NCBI GenBank assembly: GCA_031411575.1
Contig: JANOBJ010000090.1
Coordinates: 1 to 10,045 of the forward strand
Direction: 5' to 3'
From: JANOBJ01 sp031411575
GTDB lineage: Bacteria; Pseudomonadota; Gammaproteobacteria; Burkholderiales; Burkholderiaceae_C
Length of the DNA: 10,045 nt
The translations under genes and the position numbers were made by a program. Within the stretch, counting starts at the first letter, position 1; each line of letters starts with the position of its first letter. Shown in pieces: positions 1 to 7,267 of the stretch. The notes under the pieces were generated by a model. That model was not told the DNA's origin and did no database searches. It worked only from the letters and a program-made list of their open reading frames with translations.

Positions 1-128
1 TGAAGATGGCTCCGCTGCACCATCATTTCGAGAAGAGTGGGTGGAAGGAAACGCAGGTAGTTGTGCGCTTCTGGATCATCACCATGCTGTTGTGCCTGGT
101 AGGTCTGTCGACCTTGAAACTGCGGTAA
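1..128 (+). CDS. mraY: MraY, phospho-MurNAc-pentapeptide translocase (3' end only)
   Basis: This is the C-terminal 41 residues of an open frame that enters from the left edge and stops at TAA 126-128. MraY is an integral inner-membrane enzyme that transfers phospho-MurNAc-pentapeptide from UDP to undecaprenyl phosphate, making lipid I. The visible part starts [14 protein letters not shown] and continues with VVVRFWIIT. The triple-His cluster followed by FE and GW, then VVRFWIIT, is the family's highly conserved C-terminal signature. The last 20 or so residues are hydrophobic, fitting the final transmembrane helix, and end in LKLR. murD follows after 4 nt, matching the usual dcw order. The frame is intact; only the 5' part lies outside the window. 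Confidence 0.96.
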
Positions 129-132
129 TCGC

Positions 133-1659
133 ATGCAAAGCCTCAAGGATCAATCTGTACTGGTGTTGGGCCTCGGCGCCTCAGGGCTTGCAATGGCTCG
201 CTGGTGTGCGCGTGCCGGTGCAGCCGTGACGGTGGCCGATACCCGGGAAGCACCGCCGCAGCTGGCTGCGCTGCGCAATGAAATGCCGACGGTACGTTTT
301 GTCCATTGCGAACTGGATGCAGCCCTGGTCGAGTCGATGGCTATCGATCATGTGCTGAAGAGTCCTGGTTTGTCACCGGCCTCGGTCGCTCCTCTATTGA
401 TAGCGGCTAAAGGCCGGGCGATAAGCACTGGCAGTGAGTTGAGCTTGTTTTCGCGGGCTTTGGCGGACTTGAAAGCAGATCGGGGTTACGACCCTGCGGT
501 TGTGGCCATCACCGGCACCAATGGCAAGACCACGGTGACGGCATTGACGGGGCAACTGGTGGAGCGCGCCGGCAAGACCGTTGCAGTGGCGGGCAATATC
601 GGCCCGACACTGCTGGACACGCTGTCCGAACGCATTGAACACGACACGCTTCCGCAAGTCTGGGTGATCGAGTTGTCCAGTTTCCAGTTGGATGCAACCG
701 AGCTGGGCGGCGGCGGTCTGGAGCCAAGCGCCGCGACCGTGCTCAACATCAGCCAGGACCATCTCGATTGGCATTGCGACATGCAAGCCTACGCGGCCGC
801 CAAGGCGCAGGTTTTTGGTGCGCAGGGCCTGATGGTGTTGAACCGCGATGACCCGCAAGTGATGCGCATGCTGCCACCGGTTGTCAAAGGCAAGCCAGAA
901 CGGCTGTTCACCACGTTTGGTGGTGACATGCCTGAACGGCCTGGCGACTTCGGCATTGAAGACGTCAACGGCATGGCGTGGCTGGTTCGGGCGCTTGAAG
1001 CGGACGAAACCCGCAAACCTCGGCGCGGCAGCTCGCACCCCGCGCAGGATATTCATATCCAGCGCCTGATGCCTGCGGATGCACTGCGCATTCGTGGCAG
1101 GCACAACGCTGTCAACGCACTGGCCGGGCTCGCGTTGGCCAGCGCTGTGGGCTGTGCGCTGGGGCCAATGCTCTACGGACTGCGGGACTACCGCGGAGAG
1201 CCGCATCGCGTCGAAGCAGTGGGACTGATCAACGGGGTTGAGTATTTTGACGACAGCAAGGGCACCAACGTGGGGGCGACGGTCGCAGCCCTGATTGGAC
1301 TTGGTACCGAGCGCCGCCTCGTGGTGATCCTCGGCGGTGACGGCAAAGGGCAAGACTTTGCGCCGCTTGCTGCGCCGGTGGCCCGCTATGCACGGGCTGT
1401 CGTATTGATTGGCCGGGATGGTCCGCGCATTGCAGAGGCGCTCGCCGGTGCTGCCGTTCCATTGCTTGAGGCGCAGTCAATGACCGAAGCGGTCAAGCTG
1501 GCAAGCGCGCGCGCTCATGCCGGCGATGCCGTGCTGATGTCGCCCGCGTGCGCCAGCTTCGACATGTTCGAAAATTACGGCCATCGCGCCCGCGTGTTCC
1601 GCGAAGCGGTAGCCGAGCTTGCACGCGAAGCCGGAGTGGAACTGGAGGGCTCGGCATGA
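133..1659 (+). CDS. murD: MurD, UDP-MurNAc-L-Ala--D-Glu ligase
   Basis: This cytoplasmic ATP-dependent ligase adds D-glutamate to UDP-MurNAc-L-alanine. The N-terminal Rossmann-like domain opens with VLGLGASGLA (residues 11-20). The central Mur-ligase ATPase domain has the P-loop GTNGKTT (128-134), then ELSSFQL (180-186) and NISQDHLDWH (205-214). GRHNAVNALA (322-331) leads into the C-terminal domain with DDSKGTNVGAT (373-383) and SPACASFDMFENYG (470-483). All expected catalytic motifs are present. At 508 residues it is longer than E. coli MurD (438). Much of the extra length lies at about 258-312, between the central-domain motifs and GRHN, and includes a polar stretch (ETRKPRRGSSHPAQD). The ATG lies 4 nt after the mraY stop and has no clear Shine-Dalgarno sequence (upstream is CGGTAATCGC), so coupling to mraY translation is likely. 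The stop overlaps the ftsW start as ATGA. Confidence 0.98.
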   Translation: MQSLKDQSVLVLGLGASGLAMARWCARAGAAVTVADTREAPPQLAALRNEMPTVRFVHCELDAALVESMAIDHVLKSPGLSPASVAPLLIAAKGRAISTGSELSLFSRALADLKADRGYDPAVVAITGTNGKTTVTALTGQLVERAGKTVAVAGNIGPTLLDTLSERIEHDTLPQVWVIELSSFQLDATELGGGGLEPSAATVLNISQDHLDWHCDMQAYAAAKAQVFGAQGLMVLNRDDPQVMRMLPPVVKGKPERLFTTFGGDMPERPGDFGIEDVNGMAWLVRALEADETRKPRRGSSHPAQDIHIQRLMPADALRIRGRHNAVNALAGLALASAVGCALGPMLYGLRDYRGEPHRVEAVGLINGVEYFDDSKGTNVGATVAALIGLGTERRLVVILGGDGKGQDFAPLAAPVARYARAVVLIGRDGPRIAEALAGAAVPLLEAQSMTEAVKLASARAHAGDAVLMSPACASFDMFENYGHRARVFREAVAELAREAGVELEGSA

Positions 1660-2921
1660 GTGCGGCCAGCCCAGCCCTGATGGATCGGGTCGCGGCCTGG
1701 TGGGGCAGTGTGTTTCCACGGGCGCCCGAGGCGCTGCCGGTCCGGCTGGGTGGCTACAGTGCCCGACGCACGTCAACCGCCTCGCTGTCGGGCTTTGACC
1801 AGCCTCTGCTGTGGGTCACTGTGGCGCTGATGGCCTGGGGCTTGGTCATGGTGTATTCCGCATCGATTGCCATGCCGGACAACCCGAAGTTCGCGCGCTA
1901 CGCCCATACGCATTTTCTGGCACGGCACGCGCTGTCGTTGGCCGTTGCCTTTATCGCCGCGCTGCTCGCTTTCCAGATCCCCATCGCCCGGTGGGAAAAA
2001 TGGGCGCCCTGGCTGTTTGTCGTGGCGCTGATGTTGCTGGTTGCCGTGCTGATTCCGCACATCGGCAAAGGCGTCAACGGTGCCCGTCGGTGGATCTCGC
2101 TGGGCTTCATGAACTTCCAGCCGTCCGAACTCGCCAAGTTTGCAGTGCTGCTGTACGCCGCCGACTACATGGTGCGCAAGATGGACGTCAAGGAGCGGTT
2201 CTTCCGGGCGGTGTTGCCGATGGCGTTTGCGGTTGGCGTGGTCGGCGTGCTCCTGCTGGCTGAGCCGGACATGGGTGCCTTTCTGGTGATTGCCGTCATT
2301 GCGATGGGTATCCTCTTTCTGGGTGGCGTCAACGCCCGCATGTTCTTCCTGATTGCGCTGGTGATGGTGTTCGCCTTCGGACTGATGGTGGCGCTGAGCG
2401 ACTGGCGGCGCGAGCGCATCTTTGCCTACCTGGATCCCTGGAGCGAGAAACATGCGCTGGGCAAGGGTTACCAGCTGTCGCACTCATTGATTGCAATTGG
2501 ACGCGGCGAGATATTCGGTGTGGGCCTGGGGGGTAGCGTCGAGAAGCTGCACTGGCTGCCCGAGGCGCACACGGACTTTCTGCTGGCCGTGATCGGCGAG
2601 GAGTTTGGCCTGATTGGTGTGATTGGCGTGATCGGGCTGTTTTTGTGGATGACGCGCCGCATCATGCACATTGGCCGCCAGGCGATTGCGCTTGACCGGG
2701 TGTTTGCCGGACTCGTGGCACAAGGCGTCGGTATCTGGATGGGCTTTCAGGCGTTCATCAACATGGGTGTGAACCTGGGTGCGCTCCCCACCAAAGGCCT
2801 TACGCTGCCCCTGATGAGCTATGGCGGATCGGCCATTCTGGTGAACTTGGTGGCCATTGCTGTGGTGTTGCGCATCGACTTCGAGAACCGTCAGCTCATG
2901 CGTGGGGGACGTTCGCGATGA
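1656..2921 (+). CDS. ftsW: FtsW, septal peptidoglycan glycosyltransferase (SEDS family)
   Basis: This 421-residue polytopic inner-membrane protein of the SEDS family polymerises lipid II into septal glycan together with the class B PBP FtsI. A cytoplasmic N-terminal tail of about 48 residues precedes the first hydrophobic helix (about 50-69), followed by many more. SEDS motifs seen are NGARRWISLG (141-150), FQPSELAKFA (154-163), AEPDMG (202-207), HTDFLLAVIGEE (305-316) and LPTKGLTLPLMSYGGS (377-392). Asp307 in HTDF aligns with the catalytic Asp of RodA/FtsW proteins. I chose ATG 1656, not the upstream in-frame ATG at 1548: it overlaps the murD stop as ATGA and has GGAGGG at 1644-1649, 6 nt away, whereas the upstream start would overlap conserved murD sequence by over 100 nt. 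Its stop overlaps the murG start in another ATGA. Confidence 0.97.
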   Translation: MSAASPALMDRVAAWWGSVFPRAPEALPVRLGGYSARRTSTASLSGFDQPLLWVTVALMAWGLVMVYSASIAMPDNPKFARYAHTHFLARHALSLAVAFIAALLAFQIPIARWEKWAPWLFVVALMLLVAVLIPHIGKGVNGARRWISLGFMNFQPSELAKFAVLLYAADYMVRKMDVKERFFRAVLPMAFAVGVVGVLLLAEPDMGAFLVIAVIAMGILFLGGVNARMFFLIALVMVFAFGLMVALSDWRRERIFAYLDPWSEKHALGKGYQLSHSLIAIGRGEIFGVGLGGSVEKLHWLPEAHTDFLLAVIGEEFGLIGVIGVIGLFLWMTRRIMHIGRQAIALDRVFAGLVAQGVGIWMGFQAFINMGVNLGALPTKGLTLPLMSYGGSAILVNLVAIAVVLRIDFENRQLMRGGRSR

Positions 2922-3994
2922 CCAAGTGTGCGCTCGTCATGGCAGGCGGCACCGGCGGCCATATCTTCCCCGGTCTCGCGGTGGCCGAGGCGCTGAGGGA
3001 GTGTGGTTGGCGTGTGCACTGGCTCGGCAGTCGGGGCTTGTCGGGCGCCCCGAGCATGGAAAGCCAGCTGGTACCGCCCCGGGGTTTCGCGTTTGAGACA
3101 ATCGACTTCTCGGGGGTACGCGGCAAGGGGCTGGTCACGCTGGCAGTGCTGCCGCTGCGGCTGTTGAAGGCGTTCTGGCAGAGCATCCAGGTGGTGCGTC
3201 GGGTCAAGCCTCAAGTGGTTGTCGGCCTGGGGGGTTACATCTCTTTTCCGGCCGGCATGATGAGCGTGTTGCTCGGCAAGTCGCTGATCCTGCATGAGCA
3301 GAATTCGGTGGCTGGCATGGCCAACCGGGTGCTGGCTGCCGTCGCTGACCGCGTGTTCACGGCGTTCCCGGGCGTCCTGAAGAACGCTCAGTGGGTGGGT
3401 AATCCTTTGCGGGTCGCGTTCACGCAGCAACCCGACCCCGCCGCGCGCTTTTCAGGTCGCAGCGGCACGTTGCGCTTGCTGGTGGTGGGCGGCAGCCTGG
3501 GTGCCAAGGCCTTGAATGAACTGGTGCCTAAAGCGCTGGCCTTGCTGCCCGAGGCGCAGCGACCCTTGGTCACGCATCAGAGTGGCGCCAAGCAGATTGA
3601 CGAGTTGCGTGCCAACTACGCGGCAGCTGGCGTGACAGCAGAGCTGACGGCGTTTATCGACGATACCGCGCGCGCCTTTGCCGATGCTGATCTCATTGTC
3701 TGCCGCGCGGGCGCGAGCACCGTCACTGAGATCGCCGCCGTCGGCGCTGCTGCAGTGTTTGTGCCGTTCCCCTTTGCCGTTGATGACCACCAAACCGCCA
3801 ATGCGAGGTTTCTGGTGGATCAGGGCGGTGGCTGGCTGATTCAGCAAAGCGACCTGACAGCACAAGGCCTTGCTAAAATGCTACAAAATACAGAGCGAAC
3901 TACCTTGCTGCAACGCGCACTGGCGGCCAAAAAGATGCAGAAGATTAGCGCCACGCGTGAGATCGTGGCGGCATGCGAGGAGCTCACCGCATGA
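2918..3994 (+). CDS. murG: MurG, UDP-GlcNAc:lipid I GlcNAc transferase
   Basis: This GT-B glycosyltransferase works on the cytoplasmic face of the inner membrane and adds GlcNAc to lipid I, giving lipid II. The N-terminal domain has the glycine-rich loop GGTGGHIFPG (10-19), GGYISFPAG (105-113) and HEQN (126-129). The C-terminal UDP-GlcNAc domain has VVGGSLGA (189-196), CRAGASTVTE (262-271) and DDHQTANA (289-296). The length of 358 is normal (E. coli 355). Between HWLG and MESQLVP sits SRGLSGAPS (38-46), a few residues longer than I recall for homologues; the DNA there contains imperfectly repeated GTCGGGG/GTCGGGC. ATG 2918 overlaps the ftsW stop (ATGA) and is preceded by GGGGGA at 2904-2909. 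Near the 3' end an AT-rich segment encodes MLQNTE (321-326) and shares 18 of 19 nt with a segment at the end of murC. Confidence 0.98.
   Translation: MTKCALVMAGGTGGHIFPGLAVAEALRECGWRVHWLGSRGLSGAPSMESQLVPPRGFAFETIDFSGVRGKGLVTLAVLPLRLLKAFWQSIQVVRRVKPQVVVGLGGYISFPAGMMSVLLGKSLILHEQNSVAGMANRVLAAVADRVFTAFPGVLKNAQWVGNPLRVAFTQQPDPAARFSGRSGTLRLLVVGGSLGAKALNELVPKALALLPEAQRPLVTHQSGAKQIDELRANYAAAGVTAELTAFIDDTARAFADADLIVCRAGASTVTEIAAVGAAAVFVPFPFAVDDHQTANARFLVDQGGGWLIQQSDLTAQGLAKMLQNTERTTLLQRALAAKKMQKISATREIVAACEELTA
3878..3896 (+). repeat. 19-nt AT-rich near-repeat, copy 1 (inside murG)
   Basis: ATGCTACAAAATACAGAGC matches 5377-5395 at 18 of 19 positions and lies in the same reading frame relative to its host gene. 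It encodes MLQNTE, with a CTA leucine codon that is unusual in this GC-rich setting. It stands out by composition from the surrounding murG sequence. It contains TGCTACAAA, and just upstream is TGCTAAAAT (3871-3879); both resemble extended -10 promoter elements. Whether it is a dispersed repeat, a promoter motif or chance is not known. Confidence 0.6.
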
Positions 3995-5424
3995 AGCACG
4001 CGATCAAGCATATTCATTTCGTCGGCATCGGCGGATCGGGCATGAGCGGTATTGCCGAAGTGCTGTTCAACCTCGGCTACACCATATCCGGGTCCGACCT
4101 GTCGGACAGCGCGACGCTGCGTCGCCTTGCCGCCTTGGGTATCCAGACCTCAGTCGGCCATGCCGCGGAAAATGTGGCGGGCGCCGATGCGGTCGTGACC
4201 TCCACGGCCGTACAGCCGGACAACCCGGAAGTGGTCATTGCGCGCGAAAAGCGCATCCCCGTTGTGCCGCGCGCGCTGATGCTGGCTGAGTTGATGCGCC
4301 TCAAGCAGGGGATTGCTATTGCCGGGACGCATGGCAAGACCACCACGACCAGTCTGGTCGCCAGCGTGCTGGCAGAAGCCGGTCTGGACCCGACCTTTGT
4401 GATCGGGGGTCGGCTCAACAGCGCGGGCGCCAATGCCAAGCTGGGCAGTGGTGATTACATCGTGGTCGAGGCGGACGAGTCCGATGCTTCATTTTTGAAC
4501 CTGCTGCCGGTGCTGGCCGTCGTCACCAATATCGATGCGGACCACATGGAAACCTATGGCCACGACTTCGGAAAGCTGAAGTCCGCCTTCGTGGATTTCC
4601 TGCACCGCATGCCGTTCTATGGCACCGCCATACTTTGCACGGACGACGCCGCAATCCGCGAAATCGTGCCAGAAGTGTCGTGTCCCATCACGAGCTATGG
4701 CTTCAACGCCGAAGCGCAGGTGCGCGCCGTAGATGTGCGCGCGGCGGGCGGGCAGATGCATTTCACGGTGCAGCGGCGCAACGGCGTGACACTGCCCGAT
4801 CTGCAAGTGGTGTTGAACCTGCCGGGTGAGCACAACGTACTCAATTCGCTTTCTGCTATTGCCGTGGCGGTCGAGCTCAACGTGCCCGATGCCGCCGTGC
4901 TCAAGGCGTTGGCCGATTTCAAGGGCGTCGGGCGCCGTTTCCAGCAGCATGGCGAGATGCCAGCGAAGGGCGGCGGTCACTTCAGCGTGATCGATGACTA
5001 TGGCCACCACCCCGTCGAGATGGCAGCCTCCATTGCGGCGGCGCGCGGCGCGTTCCCTGGCCGGCGTCTGCTGCTGGCCTTCCAGCCTCACCGCTACACG
5101 CGGACGCGCGATTGCTTCGAGGACTTCGTCAAGGTCATCGGGCAGGCTGACGCCGTACTCCTGGCCGAGGTCTATGCCGCCGGCGAAGCACCCATTGTGG
5201 CGGCCGATGGCCGATCGTTGGCGCGCGCCCTGCGCGTGGCTGGCAAGGTCGAGCCGGTCTTCGTGGACGACATCGCCGACATGCCGCAGGCCATTGCCGA
5301 CAACGCTCGGCAGGGCGATGTGGTGATGTGCATGGGCGCCGGTTCAATAGGTGCAGTGGCGGGGAAAGTGGCGGATATGCTACAAAATAAAGAGCACTTC
5401 ATGGCCCAAGGAAAAGGACCATGA
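3991..5424 (+). CDS. murC: MurC, UDP-MurNAc--L-alanine ligase
   Basis: This cytoplasmic ATP-dependent ligase attaches L-alanine to UDP-MurNAc, the first step of stem-peptide synthesis. It has 477 residues (E. coli MurC 491). The N-terminal UDP-binding fold starts HFVGIGGSGMSGIA (9-22). The ATPase domain has GTHGKTTTT (112-120), EADESDASF (160-168) and TNIDADHMETYG (179-190). Next come GEHNVLNSLSAI (279-290), GVGRRFQ (312-318), DDYGHHP (335-341) and FQPHRYTRT (364-372), all diagnostic of MurC rather than MurD/E/F. I chose ATG 3991, overlapping the murG stop as ATGA with GAGGAG at 3977-3982; an in-frame ATG at 3973 would add six residues and lies ahead of that ribosome binding site. The tail after GAGSIG is AT-rich and encodes MLQNKE (463-468), then HFMAQGKGP, which may be a non-conserved addition. 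Confidence 0.98.
   Translation: MKHAIKHIHFVGIGGSGMSGIAEVLFNLGYTISGSDLSDSATLRRLAALGIQTSVGHAAENVAGADAVVTSTAVQPDNPEVVIAREKRIPVVPRALMLAELMRLKQGIAIAGTHGKTTTTSLVASVLAEAGLDPTFVIGGRLNSAGANAKLGSGDYIVVEADESDASFLNLLPVLAVVTNIDADHMETYGHDFGKLKSAFVDFLHRMPFYGTAILCTDDAAIREIVPEVSCPITSYGFNAEAQVRAVDVRAAGGQMHFTVQRRNGVTLPDLQVVLNLPGEHNVLNSLSAIAVAVELNVPDAAVLKALADFKGVGRRFQQHGEMPAKGGGHFSVIDDYGHHPVEMAASIAAARGAFPGRRLLLAFQPHRYTRTRDCFEDFVKVIGQADAVLLAEVYAAGEAPIVAADGRSLARALRVAGKVEPVFVDDIADMPQAIADNARQGDVVMCMGAGSIGAVAGKVADMLQNKEHFMAQGKGP
5377..5395 (+). repeat. 19-nt AT-rich near-repeat, copy 2 (inside murC, before ddl)
   Basis: ATGCTACAAAATAAAGAGC differs by one base from 3878-3896. It is in frame in murC and encodes MLQNKE. 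It lies 26 nt upstream of the ddl ATG in a locally AT-rich stretch that continues into the first codons of ddl. TGCTACAAA at 5378-5386 resembles an extended -10 element and would place a transcript start near 5393, leaving a leader that still includes the ddl ribosome binding site. Function is unproven. Confidence 0.6.
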
Positions 5425-6458
5425 GCCAAAAAGACATCAAAAACACAACAAGGACGGCGTTGGGGCCGCAACCAGGCGACGCATTGCCAATGGGCAAGGT
5501 CGCGGTACTGATGGGAGGTCGCTCAGCCGAGCGTGAGATATCGATCATGTCGGGGACGGGCGTGCTGCAGGCGCTGCAGTCGCGTGGGGTTGATGCGCAC
5601 CCGTTCGACCCTGCGGAACGCGATCTGGGCGAGTTGCAGCGCGAAGGTTTTGTCCGTTGCTTCATCGCGCTGCATGGGCGCTTTGGTGAAGACGGGACGG
5701 TTCAGGGCGCGCTGGAACTGCTGGGAATCCCCTACACCGGGTCTGGCGTCATGGCGTCCGCCATTTCGATGGACAAGATCATGACGAAGCGCGTGTGGGA
5801 AGCCGTTGGGCTGCCGACGCCACGGTATGTTTCGCTGTCCGGCAGCCAGCAAGACCTCGTTCACGTGCGTGTCGTGCCCGACGACCTGGGGTTGCCGCTG
5901 ATCGTCAAGCCACCCCATGAAGGCTCTTCCATCGGTGTGACCAAAGTGGCCGGCTATTCGCAGCTGGTGGAGGCTGTCAAGCTGGCCGCCCGCTATGACC
6001 CGGTGGTGCTGTGCGAGGAATTCATCGAAGGCGACGAGGTGACCTGCCCGATCCTGGGCGAGGGCGACTCGGCGCGGGCACTGCCGGTGATCAAAATCGT
6101 CGCCCCCGAGGGAGCCTACGACTACCAGAACAAGTATTTCACGGATGACACTCACTACCTGGTGCCGAGCGGTCTGCCAGAGGCTGAGGAACGAGAAATC
6201 CAGCGGATCGTCGTGGAGGCCTACCGCACGTTGGGTTGCCGGGGCTGGGGGCGTGCCGATCTCATGATCCGTGCGAGTGACCGCAAGCCCTTCCTGCTGG
6301 AGATGAATACCAGCCCGGGCATGACCGGCCATTCGCTGGTGCCGATGTCGGCCAAGGCAGCGGGCATCGGCTACGAAGAACTGTGTTTGCGTGTGCTGCA
6401 GTCAGCCGCCTTGGACCAGGCGTCGGGCAACCCTGCAGCGGCCGGGGAAACGGTTTGA
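5421..6458 (+). CDS. ddl: D-alanine--D-alanine ligase (DdlB type)
   Basis: This cytoplasmic ATP-grasp enzyme joins two D-alanines, giving the dipeptide that MurF adds to the precursor. It has 345 residues against 306 for E. coli DdlB. Motifs are VLMGGRSAEREIS (29-41), HGRFGEDGTVQG (85-96), YTGSGV (105-110), VKPPHEGSSIGV (162-173), YDYQNKY (233-239) and EMNTSPGMTGHSLVP (294-308). The Tyr of YDYQNKY, at the position that separates D-Ala from D-lactate ligases, is retained, so D-Ala-D-Ala is the expected product. ATG 5421 overlaps the murC stop as ATGA and has AAGGA at 5408-5412. About 23 polar residues precede the conserved core; an internal Met at residue 24 (5490) could be an alternative start, but I see less support for it. 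The C-terminal ASGNPAAAGETV is probably a flexible tail. Confidence 0.97.
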   Translation: MSQKDIKNTTRTALGPQPGDALPMGKVAVLMGGRSAEREISIMSGTGVLQALQSRGVDAHPFDPAERDLGELQREGFVRCFIALHGRFGEDGTVQGALELLGIPYTGSGVMASAISMDKIMTKRVWEAVGLPTPRYVSLSGSQQDLVHVRVVPDDLGLPLIVKPPHEGSSIGVTKVAGYSQLVEAVKLAARYDPVVLCEEFIEGDEVTCPILGEGDSARALPVIKIVAPEGAYDYQNKYFTDDTHYLVPSGLPEAEEREIQRIVVEAYRTLGCRGWGRADLMIRASDRKPFLLEMNTSPGMTGHSLVPMSAKAAGIGYEELCLRVLQSAALDQASGNPAAAGETV

Positions 6459-6460
6459 TC

Positions 6461-7249
6461 ATGGCAGCCTCGCTTCCCGCTCCGCTGGATGTCCGGCTCA
6501 TGAACATCAGCGCCACGCTGATGTTTGTGGCGCTGGCCATTGGCGTGCTAGCGGGAGCGGTCTGGTGGGCGCTGCGGCACCAGACCTTCGCGATTGCCGG
6601 CATTGCTGTGCATGGCGATCTGGCGCACAACAACGCCGTCACGCTGCGTGCCAACGTCACCCCCAAGCTCTCCGGCAATTTCTTCACGGTTGATCTGGAG
6701 CGGGCACGCATGGCTTTCGAGACGGTGCCCTGGGTGCGAAAAGCAGTGGTGCAGCGTGAGTTTCCCAATCGGCTGAAGGTCTCGTTGCAGGAACACCAGC
6801 CGGTGGCTTACTGGGGCATGGAGGGCGAGCCCAAACTGCTGAACAGTTTTGGCGAGGTGTTTGACGCCAACGTCGGTGATCTGGAGCGGGACGACTTGCC
6901 GCGGCTCAATGGCCCGGTTGCCCAGGCGGGTGACGTACTGGCGATGTACCGCGCCGTCAAGCCGCTGGTCGAACCGCTTGACGTGGTGCTGGAGGAGCTG
7001 GAACTGACCGGGCGGGGCAGCTGGCGCGCGCAGCTGGACAGCGGCGCTGTCGTGGAGTTGGGGCGCGGTACGCCCGACGAAGTGGTGGCGCGGGCGCAGC
7101 GCTTTGTGCGCACGCTCACGCAGGTGACGTCGCAATATGGCCGCAGCGCCGAGGCGCTGGAGTCGGCCGATCTGCGGCACAACGATGGCTATGCGGTGCG
7201 TCTGCGCGGCGTGACAACCGGCGGCGCGGTCTCCGCCGCCAAGAAGTAA
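6461..7249 (+). CDS. ftsQ: FtsQ, divisome protein with POTRA domain
   Basis: This bitopic inner-membrane division protein forms a complex with FtsB and FtsL, linking the Z ring to septal synthesis by FtsW-FtsI. It has 262 residues, close to the family norm. A short cytoplasmic tail (1-15) is followed by one transmembrane helix (about 16-38), a periplasmic POTRA domain (about 43-112) with VPWVRKAVVQREFPNRLKV (89-107), and the beta domain with LLNSFGEVF (127-135) and ADLRHNDGYAVRLRG (236-250). These are typical FtsQ features. I chose ATG 6461, 2 nt after the ddl stop, with GGGGA at 6444-6448 as a somewhat distant ribosome binding site. A longer in-frame reading from 6383 would run through the end of ddl and add 26 residues with no FtsQ character. 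Confidence 0.95.
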   Translation: MAASLPAPLDVRLMNISATLMFVALAIGVLAGAVWWALRHQTFAIAGIAVHGDLAHNNAVTLRANVTPKLSGNFFTVDLERARMAFETVPWVRKAVVQREFPNRLKVSLQEHQPVAYWGMEGEPKLLNSFGEVFDANVGDLERDDLPRLNGPVAQAGDVLAMYRAVKPLVEPLDVVLEELELTGRGSWRAQLDSGAVVELGRGTPDEVVARAQRFVRTLTQVTSQYGRSAEALESADLRHNDGYAVRLRGVTTGGAVSAAKK

Positions 7250-7267
7250 GCAAAGAACGGTACGGAT

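Noticed and set aside
1047..1060. Inverted repeat GGATATTCATATCC in murD as an operator
   Set aside because: It is in mid-gene with no promoter nearby, and the sequence is accounted for by codons for DIHI flanked by Gln; probably chance.
394..1353. Minus-strand ORF of 319 residues inside murD
   Set aside because: It lies opposite well-conserved MurD motifs, has no recognisable family features, and fits the same kind of GC-rich antisense shadow.
1548..1655. Upstream start for ftsW adding 36 residues
   Set aside because: It would be read inside the conserved C-terminal part of murD and gives an Arg-rich segment unlike FtsW. The ATGA start at 1656 has a good GGAGGG.
1773..2483. Minus-strand ORF of 236 residues inside ftsW
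   Set aside because: Its Gln/His-rich translation is the antisense image of hydrophobic FtsW helices; no ribosome binding site or domain.
6383..6460. Upstream start for ftsQ adding 26 residues
   Set aside because: It overlaps the end of ddl out of frame, and the residues do not resemble an FtsQ N-terminus; ATG 6461 gives the expected short tail plus membrane helix.
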